Shown: in pieces, positions 7,540 through 15,756 of the stretch
How the letters are laid out: the number at the start of each line of letters is the position of its first letter
Numbering within the stretch: position 1 is the stretch's first letter
NCBI GenBank assembly: GCA_964384625.1
Contig: CAYLNH010000027.1
Location: 1 to 42,038, forward strand
Direction of reading: 5' to 3'
From: CAYLNH01 sp964384625
GTDB taxonomy: Bacteria > Verrucomicrobiota > Lentisphaeria > JABSQK01
DNA: 42,038 nt
The notes under the pieces: generated by a model
Database searches by the model: none
The model's input: only the letters and a program-made list of their open reading frames with translations
What the model was told of the DNA's origin: nothing
Program-made: the position numbers and the translations under genes

Positions 7540-8158
7540 TGCCGGCCCTCCTGTCTTGCTCAGGCGCATAGCGTTTTACATACTTGTTGTCTTCCCCCAC
7601 CACTCCGGATTTCCGGGCGTACTCCGCCAGGAGCCGCCGCAGCCGGGTCCGGCCGCGGGACAGATGCGTCATCACCGTACCGACCGGCATATCCAGGATC
7701 TCGGCAATCTCCTTGTAGGAGTACTTCTCAAACGTCAGCAGCAGGAGGCATGATTTCTGCGCTGTACTCAGTTCATTCAGGGCGTCGCGCAATTCATCTC
7801 CAATGACCTCGAACAGGTCTTCGGGATCTTCGAACAGGAACCTCTCCTGCTCGGGGTCGGTGGCGAAGCGGGCTTCGTCGATTTCGTCGATGTCGATGCC
7901 GTGCCGTTTGGTTTCGCGATTGGCGACGTAGCATTTGTTGGTGATGATGCGGTAGACCCAGGCGCGAAAATTGCTCCCTTCGCGGAACTTGCCGCGCTTT
8001 TCCCAAGCCACGGCAACGGCGCCGGCAAACACATCGTCCACGGCGCTCGGGTTCCAAACCATCTTGCAGGTGTAGCGATAGAACTCGTGGCGGTACTGCT
8101 CGAGGAGTTCGATGAATTTTTCTTCGCTCAGACCGGCCATGGCCAGTGTGTCCTTCAT
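7529..8158 (-). CDS. ECF-type RNA polymerase sigma factor
   Basis: A 209-residue sigma-70 family factor of extracytoplasmic function size. Region 2 spans roughly residues 15-80, with FRAWVYRIITNKCYVANR being typical of 2.3-2.4. Region 4 spans about 135-190, with YKEIAEILDMPVGTVMTHLSRG as the helix-turn-helix. The start is taken as ATG 8158, which lies one base after the stop of the thioredoxin lipoprotein (TGAAATG) and has no good Shine-Dalgarno, suggesting coupled translation. The ATG at 8140 with AAGGA ten bases upstream is an alternative. The overlapping downstream gene is the candidate anti-sigma factor. A C-terminal tail of about 20 residues rich in charged residues follows region 4. Confidence 0.93.
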   Translation of the reverse strand: MKDTLAMAGLSEEKFIELLEQYRHEFYRYTCKMVWNPSAVDDVFAGAVAVAWEKRGKFREGSNFRAWVYRIITNKCYVANRETKRHGIDIDEIDEARFATDPEQERFLFEDPEDLFEVIGDELRDALNELSTAQKSCLLLLTFEKYSYKEIAEILDMPVGTVMTHLSRGRTRLRRLLAEYARKSGVVGEDNKYVKRYAPEQDRRAGNER

Positions 8159-8159
8159 T

Positions 8160-9815
8160 TCAGACGCCGTCGCGAATGGCGTCCAGCTCGTCCTGCAGCC
8201 GCTCAATGCGCCTGCGGTACCGGTCGTATTTCACCATGTTCTCCGGGGTCTGCGGCGGGTTCGTGCGCAGCCATTGGGCAAATGATTTCTCGACGCGCTG
8301 GAGTTCTTCACGGTAATCGCGATAGTCCTTGGCGGTCTTCGCATCCAGGGTCTCGGCAAAGTGCGCCGCTTCGAGATCTTCGATCGCCGTGGTAATGGTC
8401 ACGACGGCACGCCGGCGTTCGCTGTGTTTCCGCTCAAACTCGTCCGGATCCGCCGGCGGTTTCAGCATCAGTTCCTGCAGGCTGCGGGTCGCTGCCGCCA
8501 GGTCCTCCTGCAGCTTCAGATACTTCTTCCCGGTTTCCCCGCCCAGTTCCCGCGCCTGCAGCCGGTGTTCAAACCGGCGCACTGCCGCCATCAGCTCTTC
8601 CGCAGCTTCGGCCGACGCCACCAGGTCCTCCTTGAACTCCGGCGTCAACGCGCCGACGGCCCGCAACCGTGATGCTTCCGCCAGCAGCCGGTCATGGTTG
8701 GCGACGGACTGCCGCAACTGCAGCATCTTCTTCTCATAGGCGGCGCCGTCGGTTTCCCCCATCTTCCGGGCTCTGGCCCGGATTCGGCTCGTCAGCATGG
8801 CGGCAGTCTGTTCGACGTTCTCGCGGAACTGATGGGCGCTGGCCGCCGACTGGACACGGCCGGCCATGGTTTCGCCGTCGCTCTCAAAGAGGATAAATGT
8901 GGGGAAGCCCTCGATGTGATATTTCCTGGCCAACGCTTCGTTGCGTTGGCGGACGGCTTCCGGCTGCTTGAGCAGGCGCGGGTAGTCAACGCAGGCCAGG
9001 ACAAAACGCTTCTTCGCGTAACGCTGCCAACTGGCCCGCGAGAACACCTGCTCTTTGACGGCACGGCAGGCGCTGCACCAGTCGGAGCCGGTGAAATGCA
9101 CGAACAACGGCAACTGTTTTTCTTTGGCCAATGCCTTTGCGGCGTCGAGGTCTTCGGTCCACCGGCCCGGAGCGGCGCCGGTCTTGGCGACCTTCACCGG
9201 CTGACCGCGGCCGACCCGCGGCACGATTTCCACCGGCATCAGGTGGACCGGTTCGGGCCGGCGCGACTGCCGGTGGAGAACGGCCCGAAGCCGGCCGATG
9301 AAGCCCTCGGGCGTAACGTCGCGAGTCGCGAAAATCCGGCCCAATTCCTGATCGCCCGCGGCATTCAGCAGCAAAAACGTTGGATACTCGTTGACGCGCC
9401 ACTCGGTCTGCAGGACCTCGTTGCGATCGCGGTATTGCTTCGGCACCAGTTTCGGATCCGCGGGGAAGTCGATCTTGACCTGGACGACATGCTTCGCGGC
9501 GTAGTCCTTCCAGGTCTTGGTCTGCAACACCCGGGCGTCCATCAACCGGCAGGCCGGACACCAGTCGGATCCGGTGAACAGCAGCAGCAGCGGCAGCTTC
9601 CCGGCGGCGGCCAACTCCCTGGCGGCGTCCAGGTCGTGGGTCCATTTGCCGAGTTCCGCGCCGGTGGTCAGCACGTCGCCCGGCTGCGGCGCTGGGGGAT
9701 CGGGCTTCGGCTTGGGCCCGGGGTTTTCTGCCGTCTGCCGGCGGCAGCCGGCCGGCAACACGGCGAGCCCCGCGATCATCAGCCCCAGGTGCAGTATGCA
9801 TTGCAGCCGTCTCAT
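8160..9815 (-). CDS. Lipoprotein with two thioredoxin domains and a coiled-coil tail
   Basis: A 551-residue exported protein. The N-terminal signal ends in LPAGC (Cys24), consistent with a lipoprotein. Two thioredoxin-like domains follow with active sites WCPAC (Cys86/Cys89) and WCSAC (Cys247/Cys250). Each has its cis-Pro loop (YPTF near 144-147, FPTF near 304-307). Both begin with a similar stretch (TGSDWC), so they arose by duplication. Residues from about 355 to the end are charged and helical, probably coiled coil, with no known domain. The ATG at 9815 is chosen because it starts the signal peptide; the frame continues 40 codons upstream without one. It is first in an operon with an ECF sigma factor and its putative antagonist, suggesting envelope thiol-redox control. 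Confidence 0.88.
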   Translation of the reverse strand: MRRLQCILHLGLMIAGLAVLPAGCRRQTAENPGPKPKPDPPAPQPGDVLTTGAELGKWTHDLDAARELAAAGKLPLLLLFTGSDWCPACRLMDARVLQTKTWKDYAAKHVVQVKIDFPADPKLVPKQYRDRNEVLQTEWRVNEYPTFLLLNAAGDQELGRIFATRDVTPEGFIGRLRAVLHRQSRRPEPVHLMPVEIVPRVGRGQPVKVAKTGAAPGRWTEDLDAAKALAKEKQLPLFVHFTGSDWCSACRAVKEQVFSRASWQRYAKKRFVLACVDYPRLLKQPEAVRQRNEALARKYHIEGFPTFILFESDGETMAGRVQSAASAHQFRENVEQTAAMLTSRIRARARKMGETDGAAYEKKMLQLRQSVANHDRLLAEASRLRAVGALTPEFKEDLVASAEAAEELMAAVRRFEHRLQARELGGETGKKYLKLQEDLAAATRSLQELMLKPPADPDEFERKHSERRRAVVTITTAIEDLEAAHFAETLDAKTAKDYRDYREELQRVEKSFAQWLRTNPPQTPENMVKYDRYRRRIERLQDELDAIRDGV

Positions 9816-9909
9816 CAAAAAACCTGTTTGTTTCACGACGCTCCCGATTTGCCTTTTATAAATACATTCCCGCCTCATACCGGAATATGTCACCTGTGTT
9901 CGCCGGCAG

Positions 9910-10425
9910 TCAGTTGGCGAAATACAGCCCGGCATAGACCTTCAGATCAATGACACAGCCCCGGCGCTGCTGAGCCGCCAGCCACGGTTCGACGTCGGTC
10001 AACGGGACTTCGTGGACGATGATGTCTTCATGCTCATCACCGCCGCCGGCGTCGACTTTCCGCAGTTCCGTCGCGCGGAACACGGTCATGTATTCATCCG
10101 AGGCCCCGGCGGAAGGAGGTCCTTCCGCGACCTGTTCGAAGTGGCCGGCCTCGAAGCCGGTCTCTTCGAGCAATTCCCGCCGGGCTGCGGCAAGGATATC
10201 CTCATCCGCCTGGCCGGCAATATCACCGGCAAGGCCGGCGACCAACTCGATCACCGGCGCATTCACCGGCGGCCGGAACTGTTCGATCAGGATGATCTTG
10301 CCGTCGGCGGTGATCGGGATGATCAGGACGATGCCGGAAACCTGCGGGCGCGTCACATATTCCCAGGTGCCCCGGCGCACAAAGGCCAGGTGTTCGCCGT
10401 TGTGCAGTGTTTCAATGTCGCCCAT
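9910..10425 (-). CDS. Nudix hydrolase, ADP-ribose pyrophosphatase-like
   Basis: A 171-residue Nudix hydrolase. The Nudix helix is clear in AARRELLEETGF at about residues 80-91 (RExxEExG core). The preceding loop ELVAGLAGDIAGQADED is about two residues longer than the canonical Gx5E spacing. The sequence IILIEQFRPPVNAPVIELVAG matches the ADP-sugar pyrophosphatase subgroup, which hydrolyses ADP-ribose and related nucleotide sugars. The start at 10425 has GAGGA upstream. It reads in the same direction as the thioredoxin operon, 94 bp ahead of it, and is divergent from sulfatase 2. Confidence 0.9.
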   Translation of the reverse strand: MGDIETLHNGEHLAFVRRGTWEYVTRPQVSGIVLIIPITADGKIILIEQFRPPVNAPVIELVAGLAGDIAGQADEDILAAARRELLEETGFEAGHFEQVAEGPPSAGASDEYMTVFRATELRKVDAGGGDEHEDIIVHEVPLTDVEPWLAAQQRRGCVIDLKVYAGLYFAN

Positions 10426-10505
10426 GTGTATCCTCAGAATTAAGCGCTAACCATAGGCGGGGAGAGCCCCGGATGCAAGGCGGCCGGGGCGGCGCCGAAG
10501 GATCG

Positions 10506-10529
10506 ATTGCAGTCGGCAGTAGCCGGCAG
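10506..10529 (+). repeat. Dispersed 24-bp repeat, copy 1
   Basis: This starts ATTGCAGTCG and ends GCCGGCAG. A second copy in inverted orientation lies at 14809-14832 and matches at about 20 of 24 positions. Further CAGTCG/GCCGGC fragments follow to about 10552, giving a degenerate repeat tract in the 229-bp spacer between the Nudix gene and sulfatase 2. Confidence 0.55.
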
Positions 10530-10588
10530 CAGTCGGCCGCAGTCGAGGTCGGCGAGCGATTGAACGCTTCGGTCACGCCCTCGGCTCC

Positions 10589-10616
10589 TTGCATTCAATA
10601 CCGCCGGTTTTATAGT
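10589..10616 (+). promoter_or_regulatory. Candidate sigma-70 promoter of sulfatase 2
   Basis: TTGCAT at 10589-10594 and TATAGT at 10611-10616 are separated by 16 bp. The gene starts about 38 bp downstream. The -35 match is weak (3 of 6), but the -10 and spacer agree with the gap and trp promoters in this window. Confidence 0.5.
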
Positions 10617-10654
10617 CGGTTTTCACCTCAAATCTCCAGCCGGGACTGCTTGCC

Positions 10655-12058
10655 ATGTCAACCAGAAAACCACACGTCATCTTCATTCTTTCCGACGAAC
10701 ACTGCGGCTATGCCATGACGCATATGGGCGACCCGAACCTGCAGACGCCGAACATGGACCGGATGGCGGCCGAGGGCGTCAGTTTCGCGCGCGCCTACGC
10801 CAACTGCCCGATCTGCACGCCGTCGCGCGGCACGATTTTCTCCGGGCGTCACGCGCATGCCGGGCCGGTGTCCGGGTTTTTCGATGTGTACAAGGCAACG
10901 GCGCCGAGTACGGCGACGATCCTGCAGAAGGAAGGGTATTTCACGGCGTACTTCGGCAAGTGGCACTGCGGCACCGTCCGCGACCAGCGCCCGCCGGCGG
11001 TCCGGGAAAACCCGGAACAGTACAAAGGCAGCAACACGCGAACCCCGGAGTACCATCGCGGCGGCTTCCAGGACTGGTTCGGCTTTGAAAATCTGAACCA
11101 GCATTTCGCCAGTTACTATTACCACAACGACGACATCAACCCGACCAAGGTCGAGGGCTACGAAACCGACGGTCTGACCAATGTCGTGCTGGACTATCTG
11201 CGGGCCTACGACCGGGACGAACCGCTGTTCCTCGTGTTGAGCGTCACCCCGCCGCACTTCCCGCTGATCGTGCCGGACAAATGGAAACGCTTCAATCCGG
11301 ACGAGATGGAGGTGCGCCCGAACTTCAACAAGCTCGATCCGTTCTTCTTCAGCCAGGAACAGCAGAGCGACGAAGTCATGCGGCAGAACCTGGCAAACTA
11401 CGACGCGATGATCGAGAACCTGGACTGGAACATCGGCCGGGTGCTCGAGGAAATCAGCTCCCTGCCGCAGTTCAAAGACAACACGCTGACGCTCTACACG
11501 ACGGACCACGGCGACTATCAGGGCAGCCACGGACTGTTCCCGACGAAGATCGAGCACCACGAGGAGTCGGTGCGGATTCCGATGCTCTGGCACTGGCCGG
11601 GCCAGATTCCGGCCCAGGGCAAAATCAAGGGCTTGTTCAGTCTGGTCGATCTGATGCCGACGACGCTGGGACTGGTGGGAGCAGACATCCCGCCGCACAA
11701 CCAGGGCGTCGATTTCTCGCCGGCGATCCTCGGCGACAAGGAGTTCCGGGGGCCGGAGGTCGTCCTGCTGGAAATGGTCAACAACCCACGCTGGAACCTG
11801 CGCTTCCTGGATTGGCGCGGCATCGTGACCGAGCGCTGGAAGTACGCCTTCTGCGAGACGGGACGCGAGGTCCTCTTCGATCTGCAGGAAGACCCCTACG
11901 AAATGAACAACATCGCCGACTCGAACCCGGACCAGCGGGAGAAGATGAAGCAGCTCCTCCTGCAGGAGCTGGCGCGGACCCGCGAGCCGTACTTCGACGT
12001 GCTGATCGAACACGGCGAGCCGTGTCCTTTCCCGCCGACGGATGTGTCGAAGGTGTAA
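10655..12058 (+). CDS. Sulfatase, formylglycine-dependent (type I)
   Basis: A 467-residue arylsulfatase-family protein. The modification motif CTPSR is at residues 54-58 (Cys54 to formylglycine). The first metal ligands are in ILSDEH (D14), and the second metal-binding motif is TTDHGDYQGSHG in the centre. FGKWHCG carries the Lys/His pair usual after the active site. There is no obvious signal peptide. The segment between the two metal motifs differs from sulfatase 1, so the two are not recent duplicates and probably act on different sulfated sugars. It stands alone on the plus strand facing the GH63-like gene. A candidate promoter lies 38 bp upstream; the Shine-Dalgarno is weak. Confidence 0.94.
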   Translation: MSTRKPHVIFILSDEHCGYAMTHMGDPNLQTPNMDRMAAEGVSFARAYANCPICTPSRGTIFSGRHAHAGPVSGFFDVYKATAPSTATILQKEGYFTAYFGKWHCGTVRDQRPPAVRENPEQYKGSNTRTPEYHRGGFQDWFGFENLNQHFASYYYHNDDINPTKVEGYETDGLTNVVLDYLRAYDRDEPLFLVLSVTPPHFPLIVPDKWKRFNPDEMEVRPNFNKLDPFFFSQEQQSDEVMRQNLANYDAMIENLDWNIGRVLEEISSLPQFKDNTLTLYTTDHGDYQGSHGLFPTKIEHHEESVRIPMLWHWPGQIPAQGKIKGLFSLVDLMPTTLGLVGADIPPHNQGVDFSPAILGDKEFRGPEVVLLEMVNNPRWNLRFLDWRGIVTERWKYAFCETGREVLFDLQEDPYEMNNIADSNPDQREKMKQLLLQELARTREPYFDVLIEHGEPCPFPPTDVSKV

Positions 12059-12149
12059 GCCGACTTCGTCGGGGATGCAGGATCCGGGATGCTCGACCGG
12101 TATCGATTCCGGGCCGGCGCTCCAACGGCCGGATTCCGGCTGCCGAGAG

Positions 12150-14771
12150 CTATTCGCGGTGGCACTTCTGGAGCAGCTTGGTGACCAGCGCGGTCCAGCC
12201 TGTCTGGTGGCTGGCGCCGAGGCCCTTGCCGGTATCGCCGTGGAAGAACTCGTGGAAGAGCAGGAGGTCCGGATCGGCGCCGGCGCCGAGGGCGGGCCGC
12301 AGCCCGTCCGGCGTCTGTCGGAATAATGCGATCAGCCGGGCGGCAAGACGTTCGGCTGCAACCTTCAAGTTGACGCGCGCGCCGGAGCCGGTGGGGAATT
12401 CCACCAGCAGTTCATCGCCGTAGAAATGGTGATAGCGTTCCAGCGCTTCGATGATCAGGAAGTTCATCGGAAACCAGATCGGCCCGCGCCAGTTGGAGTT
12501 GCCGCCGAACATGTTCGTGTTCGAGTCGCCCGGGGAATAGCCCACACTGTACTCCTGACCGCCGGCGCGGAAAACGAACGGGTCTGCCGCATGCGTCTTC
12601 GACAGGGACCGAATGCCGAACGGCGACAGAAACTCGGTTTCGTCGAACAGACGGCTGAGGACCCGCTCCAGACGTTCGCGTGACGGAATGGCCAGCAGAC
12701 GATGGCGGGCGGCCGTGTTGTCCGGCTCCAGGTACGAAATGTGACCGGCCAGGTCCGGACGGTTCGTCAGGAACCACTGCAGCCGTTTGCCGAAACCGGG
12801 GAGACGGTCAATCACGTCCTGATGCAGAACGTCCGCCGCCAGCAGCGGAATGACGCCGACCAGTGAGCGGACCTTCAGCGGCAGGCGTTCCCCGTGCAGC
12901 AGCAGCTGGTCGTAGTAGAAGCCGTCGGTCTCGTCCCACAGCCCGGTGCCGCCGAAGCCGTTGCAGGCGTCGGCGATCGCAATGAAGTGTTCGAAGAACT
13001 TGCTGGCCAGGTCTTCGGCCGCGGCATCGCCGGTCTGCGCGGCAATCTCGAGCGCGATCTCCAGCATGGTGGCGCAGTAGAACGCCATCCACGCGGTACC
13101 GTCGGCCTGCTCCAGTTCGCCGCCGTCGGGCGTCGGTTTGGAGCGGTCGAAGACTCCGATATTATCCATGCCCAGGAAGCCGCCGGCGAAGACGTGGTTG
13201 CCGTCGGGGTCCTTGCGGTTGACCCACCAGGTGAAGTTCATCAGCAGCTTCTGGAAGACGCGCCGGAGGAAGTCGATGTCGCGGTCGGCGATCTTGTAGA
13301 CCCGCCAGGCGGCCCAGGCATGTACCGGCGGGTTGACGTCGCCCAAGGCGAACTCATACGCGGGGATCTGTCCGTTCGGGTGCATATACCACTCGCGCAG
13401 GAACGTCAACAACTGGCCCTTGGCGAACTCCGGGTCAACCTCGGCAAACGGAATCATGTGGAAAGCCAGATCCCATGAGGCGTACCAGGGGTATTCCCAT
13501 TTGTCCGGCATGCTGATGACGTCGCGGTTGTAGAGATGGCGCCAGTCATGGTTGCGCCCCTGTTGGCGGGCTGCCGGCGGCGCCGGCTGGTCCGGGTCGC
13601 CGTCCAGCCAGTTCTCAACGACGTAGTGATAGAACTGCTTGCTCCACAACAGTCCGGCATACGCCTGCCGACTGATGCGGCGCTCGTCGTCGCCCAGCGT
13701 CCCCGGGCAGTGGGCCGCATAGAACTCCTCGTGTTCGGCGATGCGTTGTTCAAGGACCTCCTTGAAGCCGTCGCCGAAGGCCTCCCCGGCCGGGGTGTCC
13801 GCCGCGGTTAAGCGGCAACGAATCGATACCTCCTCCTGCGCGCCGATGGACAACGCGAAACAGGCCGCGGCCCGGGTGCCGTGCGGCTTCGGGTTGACGG
13901 CGTCCCGGTCGCCGTCGATCAGGTAGCGGTGGCAGGCGTCTTTGACGTACGGCGTGTAGTTCTCCGAACCGTACAGCTGCTTTGTATTGGTCTCGTTCTC
14001 CGTAAACAGCCACTGCGGTTCAACGCCCTTGACATTGTCGACGGCAAAGGTAAACGGCTCAAGTGATTGGTGCCTGGTTCGCAGGCCGTGTTCGGCCAGG
14101 GTGATATCCGGCTTGATCCAGCAGCCCTCGTGGCGGCAGCCCCAGATCCAGGTGTTGCGGAACCACAGCGTCGGCAGCACGTGGATTGCCGCCGGCGCCG
14201 GGCCGCGATTGGCAATGGTCAGGTTGATCAGGATATCGTCAGGCGCGTTCTTGGCATATTCCGCCGTGACGTCGAAGTAGCGGCCGTCATCGAAGACGCC
14301 GGTATCGGCCAATTCGAACTCCGGCTCCTCGCGTCCCCGGTGCCGGTTTACGCGTCGGAGTTCGTCGTACGGGAATGCCGCCTGGGGGTAGCGGTAGAGC
14401 GCCTTCATATAGGAATGCGTCGGCGTGGACTCGAGGTAGTGGTAGCACTCCTTGACATCCTCGCCATGGTTGCCTTCGTGGCTGTTCAAGCCGAACAGCC
14501 GTTCTTTCAGGATCGCGTCGTTCCCGTTCCACAGGGCGACGGCGAAACACAGGCGGCACTCGCGGTCGGTGATGCCGAGCAGGCCGTCTTCGCCCCAGCG
14601 GTAGGTGCGCAGATGAGCGTGGTCAAAGGGGAAGTAGTTCCAGCAGTTGCCGTCTTCCGAGTAGTCCTCGCGCACGGTGCCCCACTGGCGTTCGGCCAGA
14701 TACGGGCCCCAACGCTGCCAGTTCGCCACCCGGTTGTGACCGTCGCGCAGTCGTTGTTCTTCCGCGTTCAT
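12150..14771 (-). CDS. GH63 / MGH1-like glycoside hydrolase
   Basis: An 873-residue protein resembling the large GH63-related glucosidase family (MGH1-like (alpha/alpha)6 barrel, with fungal YMR196W relatives). Landmarks are the N-terminal QRWGPYLAERQWGTVREDYS, the barrel motif YPWYASWDLAFHMIPFAEVD with a likely catalytic Asp, NSNWRGPIWFPMNFLIIEAL, and the C-terminal FHEFFHGDTGKGLGASHQTG, whose Glu is a candidate catalytic base. Length matches the family, so the gene is full-length. The start at 14771 has only a weak GGGG upstream. There is no signal peptide, suggesting a cytoplasmic enzyme acting on imported oligosaccharide. It lies downstream of an AraC gene on the same strand. Family is fairly sure; whether the substrate is a glucoside, mannoside or other alpha-glycoside is not. 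Confidence 0.85.
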   Translation of the reverse strand: MNAEEQRLRDGHNRVANWQRWGPYLAERQWGTVREDYSEDGNCWNYFPFDHAHLRTYRWGEDGLLGITDRECRLCFAVALWNGNDAILKERLFGLNSHEGNHGEDVKECYHYLESTPTHSYMKALYRYPQAAFPYDELRRVNRHRGREEPEFELADTGVFDDGRYFDVTAEYAKNAPDDILINLTIANRGPAPAAIHVLPTLWFRNTWIWGCRHEGCWIKPDITLAEHGLRTRHQSLEPFTFAVDNVKGVEPQWLFTENETNTKQLYGSENYTPYVKDACHRYLIDGDRDAVNPKPHGTRAAACFALSIGAQEEVSIRCRLTAADTPAGEAFGDGFKEVLEQRIAEHEEFYAAHCPGTLGDDERRISRQAYAGLLWSKQFYHYVVENWLDGDPDQPAPPAARQQGRNHDWRHLYNRDVISMPDKWEYPWYASWDLAFHMIPFAEVDPEFAKGQLLTFLREWYMHPNGQIPAYEFALGDVNPPVHAWAAWRVYKIADRDIDFLRRVFQKLLMNFTWWVNRKDPDGNHVFAGGFLGMDNIGVFDRSKPTPDGGELEQADGTAWMAFYCATMLEIALEIAAQTGDAAAEDLASKFFEHFIAIADACNGFGGTGLWDETDGFYYDQLLLHGERLPLKVRSLVGVIPLLAADVLHQDVIDRLPGFGKRLQWFLTNRPDLAGHISYLEPDNTAARHRLLAIPSRERLERVLSRLFDETEFLSPFGIRSLSKTHAADPFVFRAGGQEYSVGYSPGDSNTNMFGGNSNWRGPIWFPMNFLIIEALERYHHFYGDELLVEFPTGSGARVNLKVAAERLAARLIALFRQTPDGLRPALGAGADPDLLLFHEFFHGDTGKGLGASHQTGWTALVTKLLQKCHRE

Positions 14772-14808
14772 GTGTGCCCCGCTGCGTTGTTCTCCTTACC
14801 ATAGCCAA

Positions 14809-14832
14809 CAGCCGGCGACAGTCGACTGCAAT
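14809..14832 (-). repeat. Dispersed 24-bp repeat, copy 2
   Basis: On the minus strand this reads ATTGCAGTCG to GCCGGCTG and matches copy 1 at 10506-10529. It lies between the AraC gene and the GH63-like gene. Confidence 0.55.
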
Positions 14833-14875
14833 CGACGACAATCCATCTGCCGCACCCGCGTGATCCCCCCGTGAA

Positions 14876-15661
14876 CTACCGGTTCTGCCGGCGGAACGCG
14901 GCCGGCGGAACATGCCATTGCCGGCTGAAGGCGCGGGTGAAGTGGTTCCGGTCCCAGAAACCGCAGGCGGCGGCAATCTGCTCGATACTGTCGTCGGTGG
15001 TCATCAGCAGATGACAGGCGTGCTCCAGCCGCAAACGCCGGTAACGCTTCTGCGGCGGCTCGCCCGCGTGCTGCCGGAAGTAGCGGACAAAACTGTTCTC
15101 CTGCAGATTCACCGCGGCCGCCAGGTCGGCATTGACCAACGGCGTCGCCAGGTTCTGTTTCATGAGCGCCACACTGGCACGGATGCGTTGGTCGCCGGAC
15201 ACGGGCGCAATCACGCCGGCCGGTAACTGCCGCAAACCGTGACACGCCTGTTCCAGCATCAGGCTGATCAACTGCAGCTCGACCGGCCGCGAGGATTCGG
15301 CCCCGGCCAGGTCGCGGAGCACGCCAAGGACCTCCTTGCCGACGTCGAACGGATAGACTCCCGGCTCGATTCTGGCTCGCGGCACGTCGCAGTTGAAGTG
15401 GCAGTACGCTTTCACGAAGGGTTGCCGCAGGTCGGCAGCGAACGCCGTGTAGGGAGCAATCAGCATGCTCCGGCCGGGCGTCAGCAGGATCTCCTTGCCG
15501 TTCCAGACGACAAGACCTCCGGCCGTGATCGGGCAGTAACATCGCCAGAACGGGGCGCGCAGCGAACGAACACGCCAGCCCTCCAGTCTGGAGAGTTTGC
15601 ACAGCGACAGCTGCAGCCCGGCCGGGCCGGCATCAACGAGAAATGTCGGTTTCGGCGGCAT
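14876..15661 (-). CDS. AraC-family transcriptional regulator
   Basis: A regulator of about 261 residues. The C-terminal 100 residues form the AraC DNA-binding domain, with helix-turn-helix stretches NADLAAAVNLQENSFVRYFR and IEQIAAACGFWDRNHFTRAF. The N-terminal half is a cupin-like effector domain. The start is uncertain: the ATG at 15661 (MPPKPTF) begins the conserved part, while ATGs at 15676 and further upstream remain open; none has a good Shine-Dalgarno. It is divergent from the fucosidase gene across about 95 bp and lies about 100 bp upstream of the GH63-like gene on its own strand. The most likely role is control of these glycosidases. Confidence 0.9.
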   Translation of the reverse strand: MPPKPTFLVDAGPAGLQLSLCKLSRLEGWRVRSLRAPFWRCYCPITAGGLVVWNGKEILLTPGRSMLIAPYTAFAADLRQPFVKAYCHFNCDVPRARIEPGVYPFDVGKEVLGVLRDLAGAESSRPVELQLISLMLEQACHGLRQLPAGVIAPVSGDQRIRASVALMKQNLATPLVNADLAAAVNLQENSFVRYFRQHAGEPPQKRYRRLRLEHACHLLMTTDDSIEQIAAACGFWDRNHFTRAFSRQWHVPPAAFRRQNR

Positions 15662-15756
15662 GTTAGGAATATACATAGATCGGAATAGAAATTCTATAGC
15701 CTTTGTGTTGGTCGTGGATATTTTGTACACATCAACCTGAACCATGGAGTGTCGAG
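15662..15756. promoter_or_regulatory. Divergent AraC-fucosidase control region with palindrome
   Basis: A perfect interrupted palindrome ATAGAA-A-TTCTAT lies at 15685-15697 in an AT-rich spacer. GGAG at 15746-15749 is the fucosidase ribosome binding site. The AGAA/TTCT half-sites resemble AGAAT/ATTCT in the other divergent AraC spacer (2567-2581). No well-spaced promoter pair could be assigned. Confidence 0.45.
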
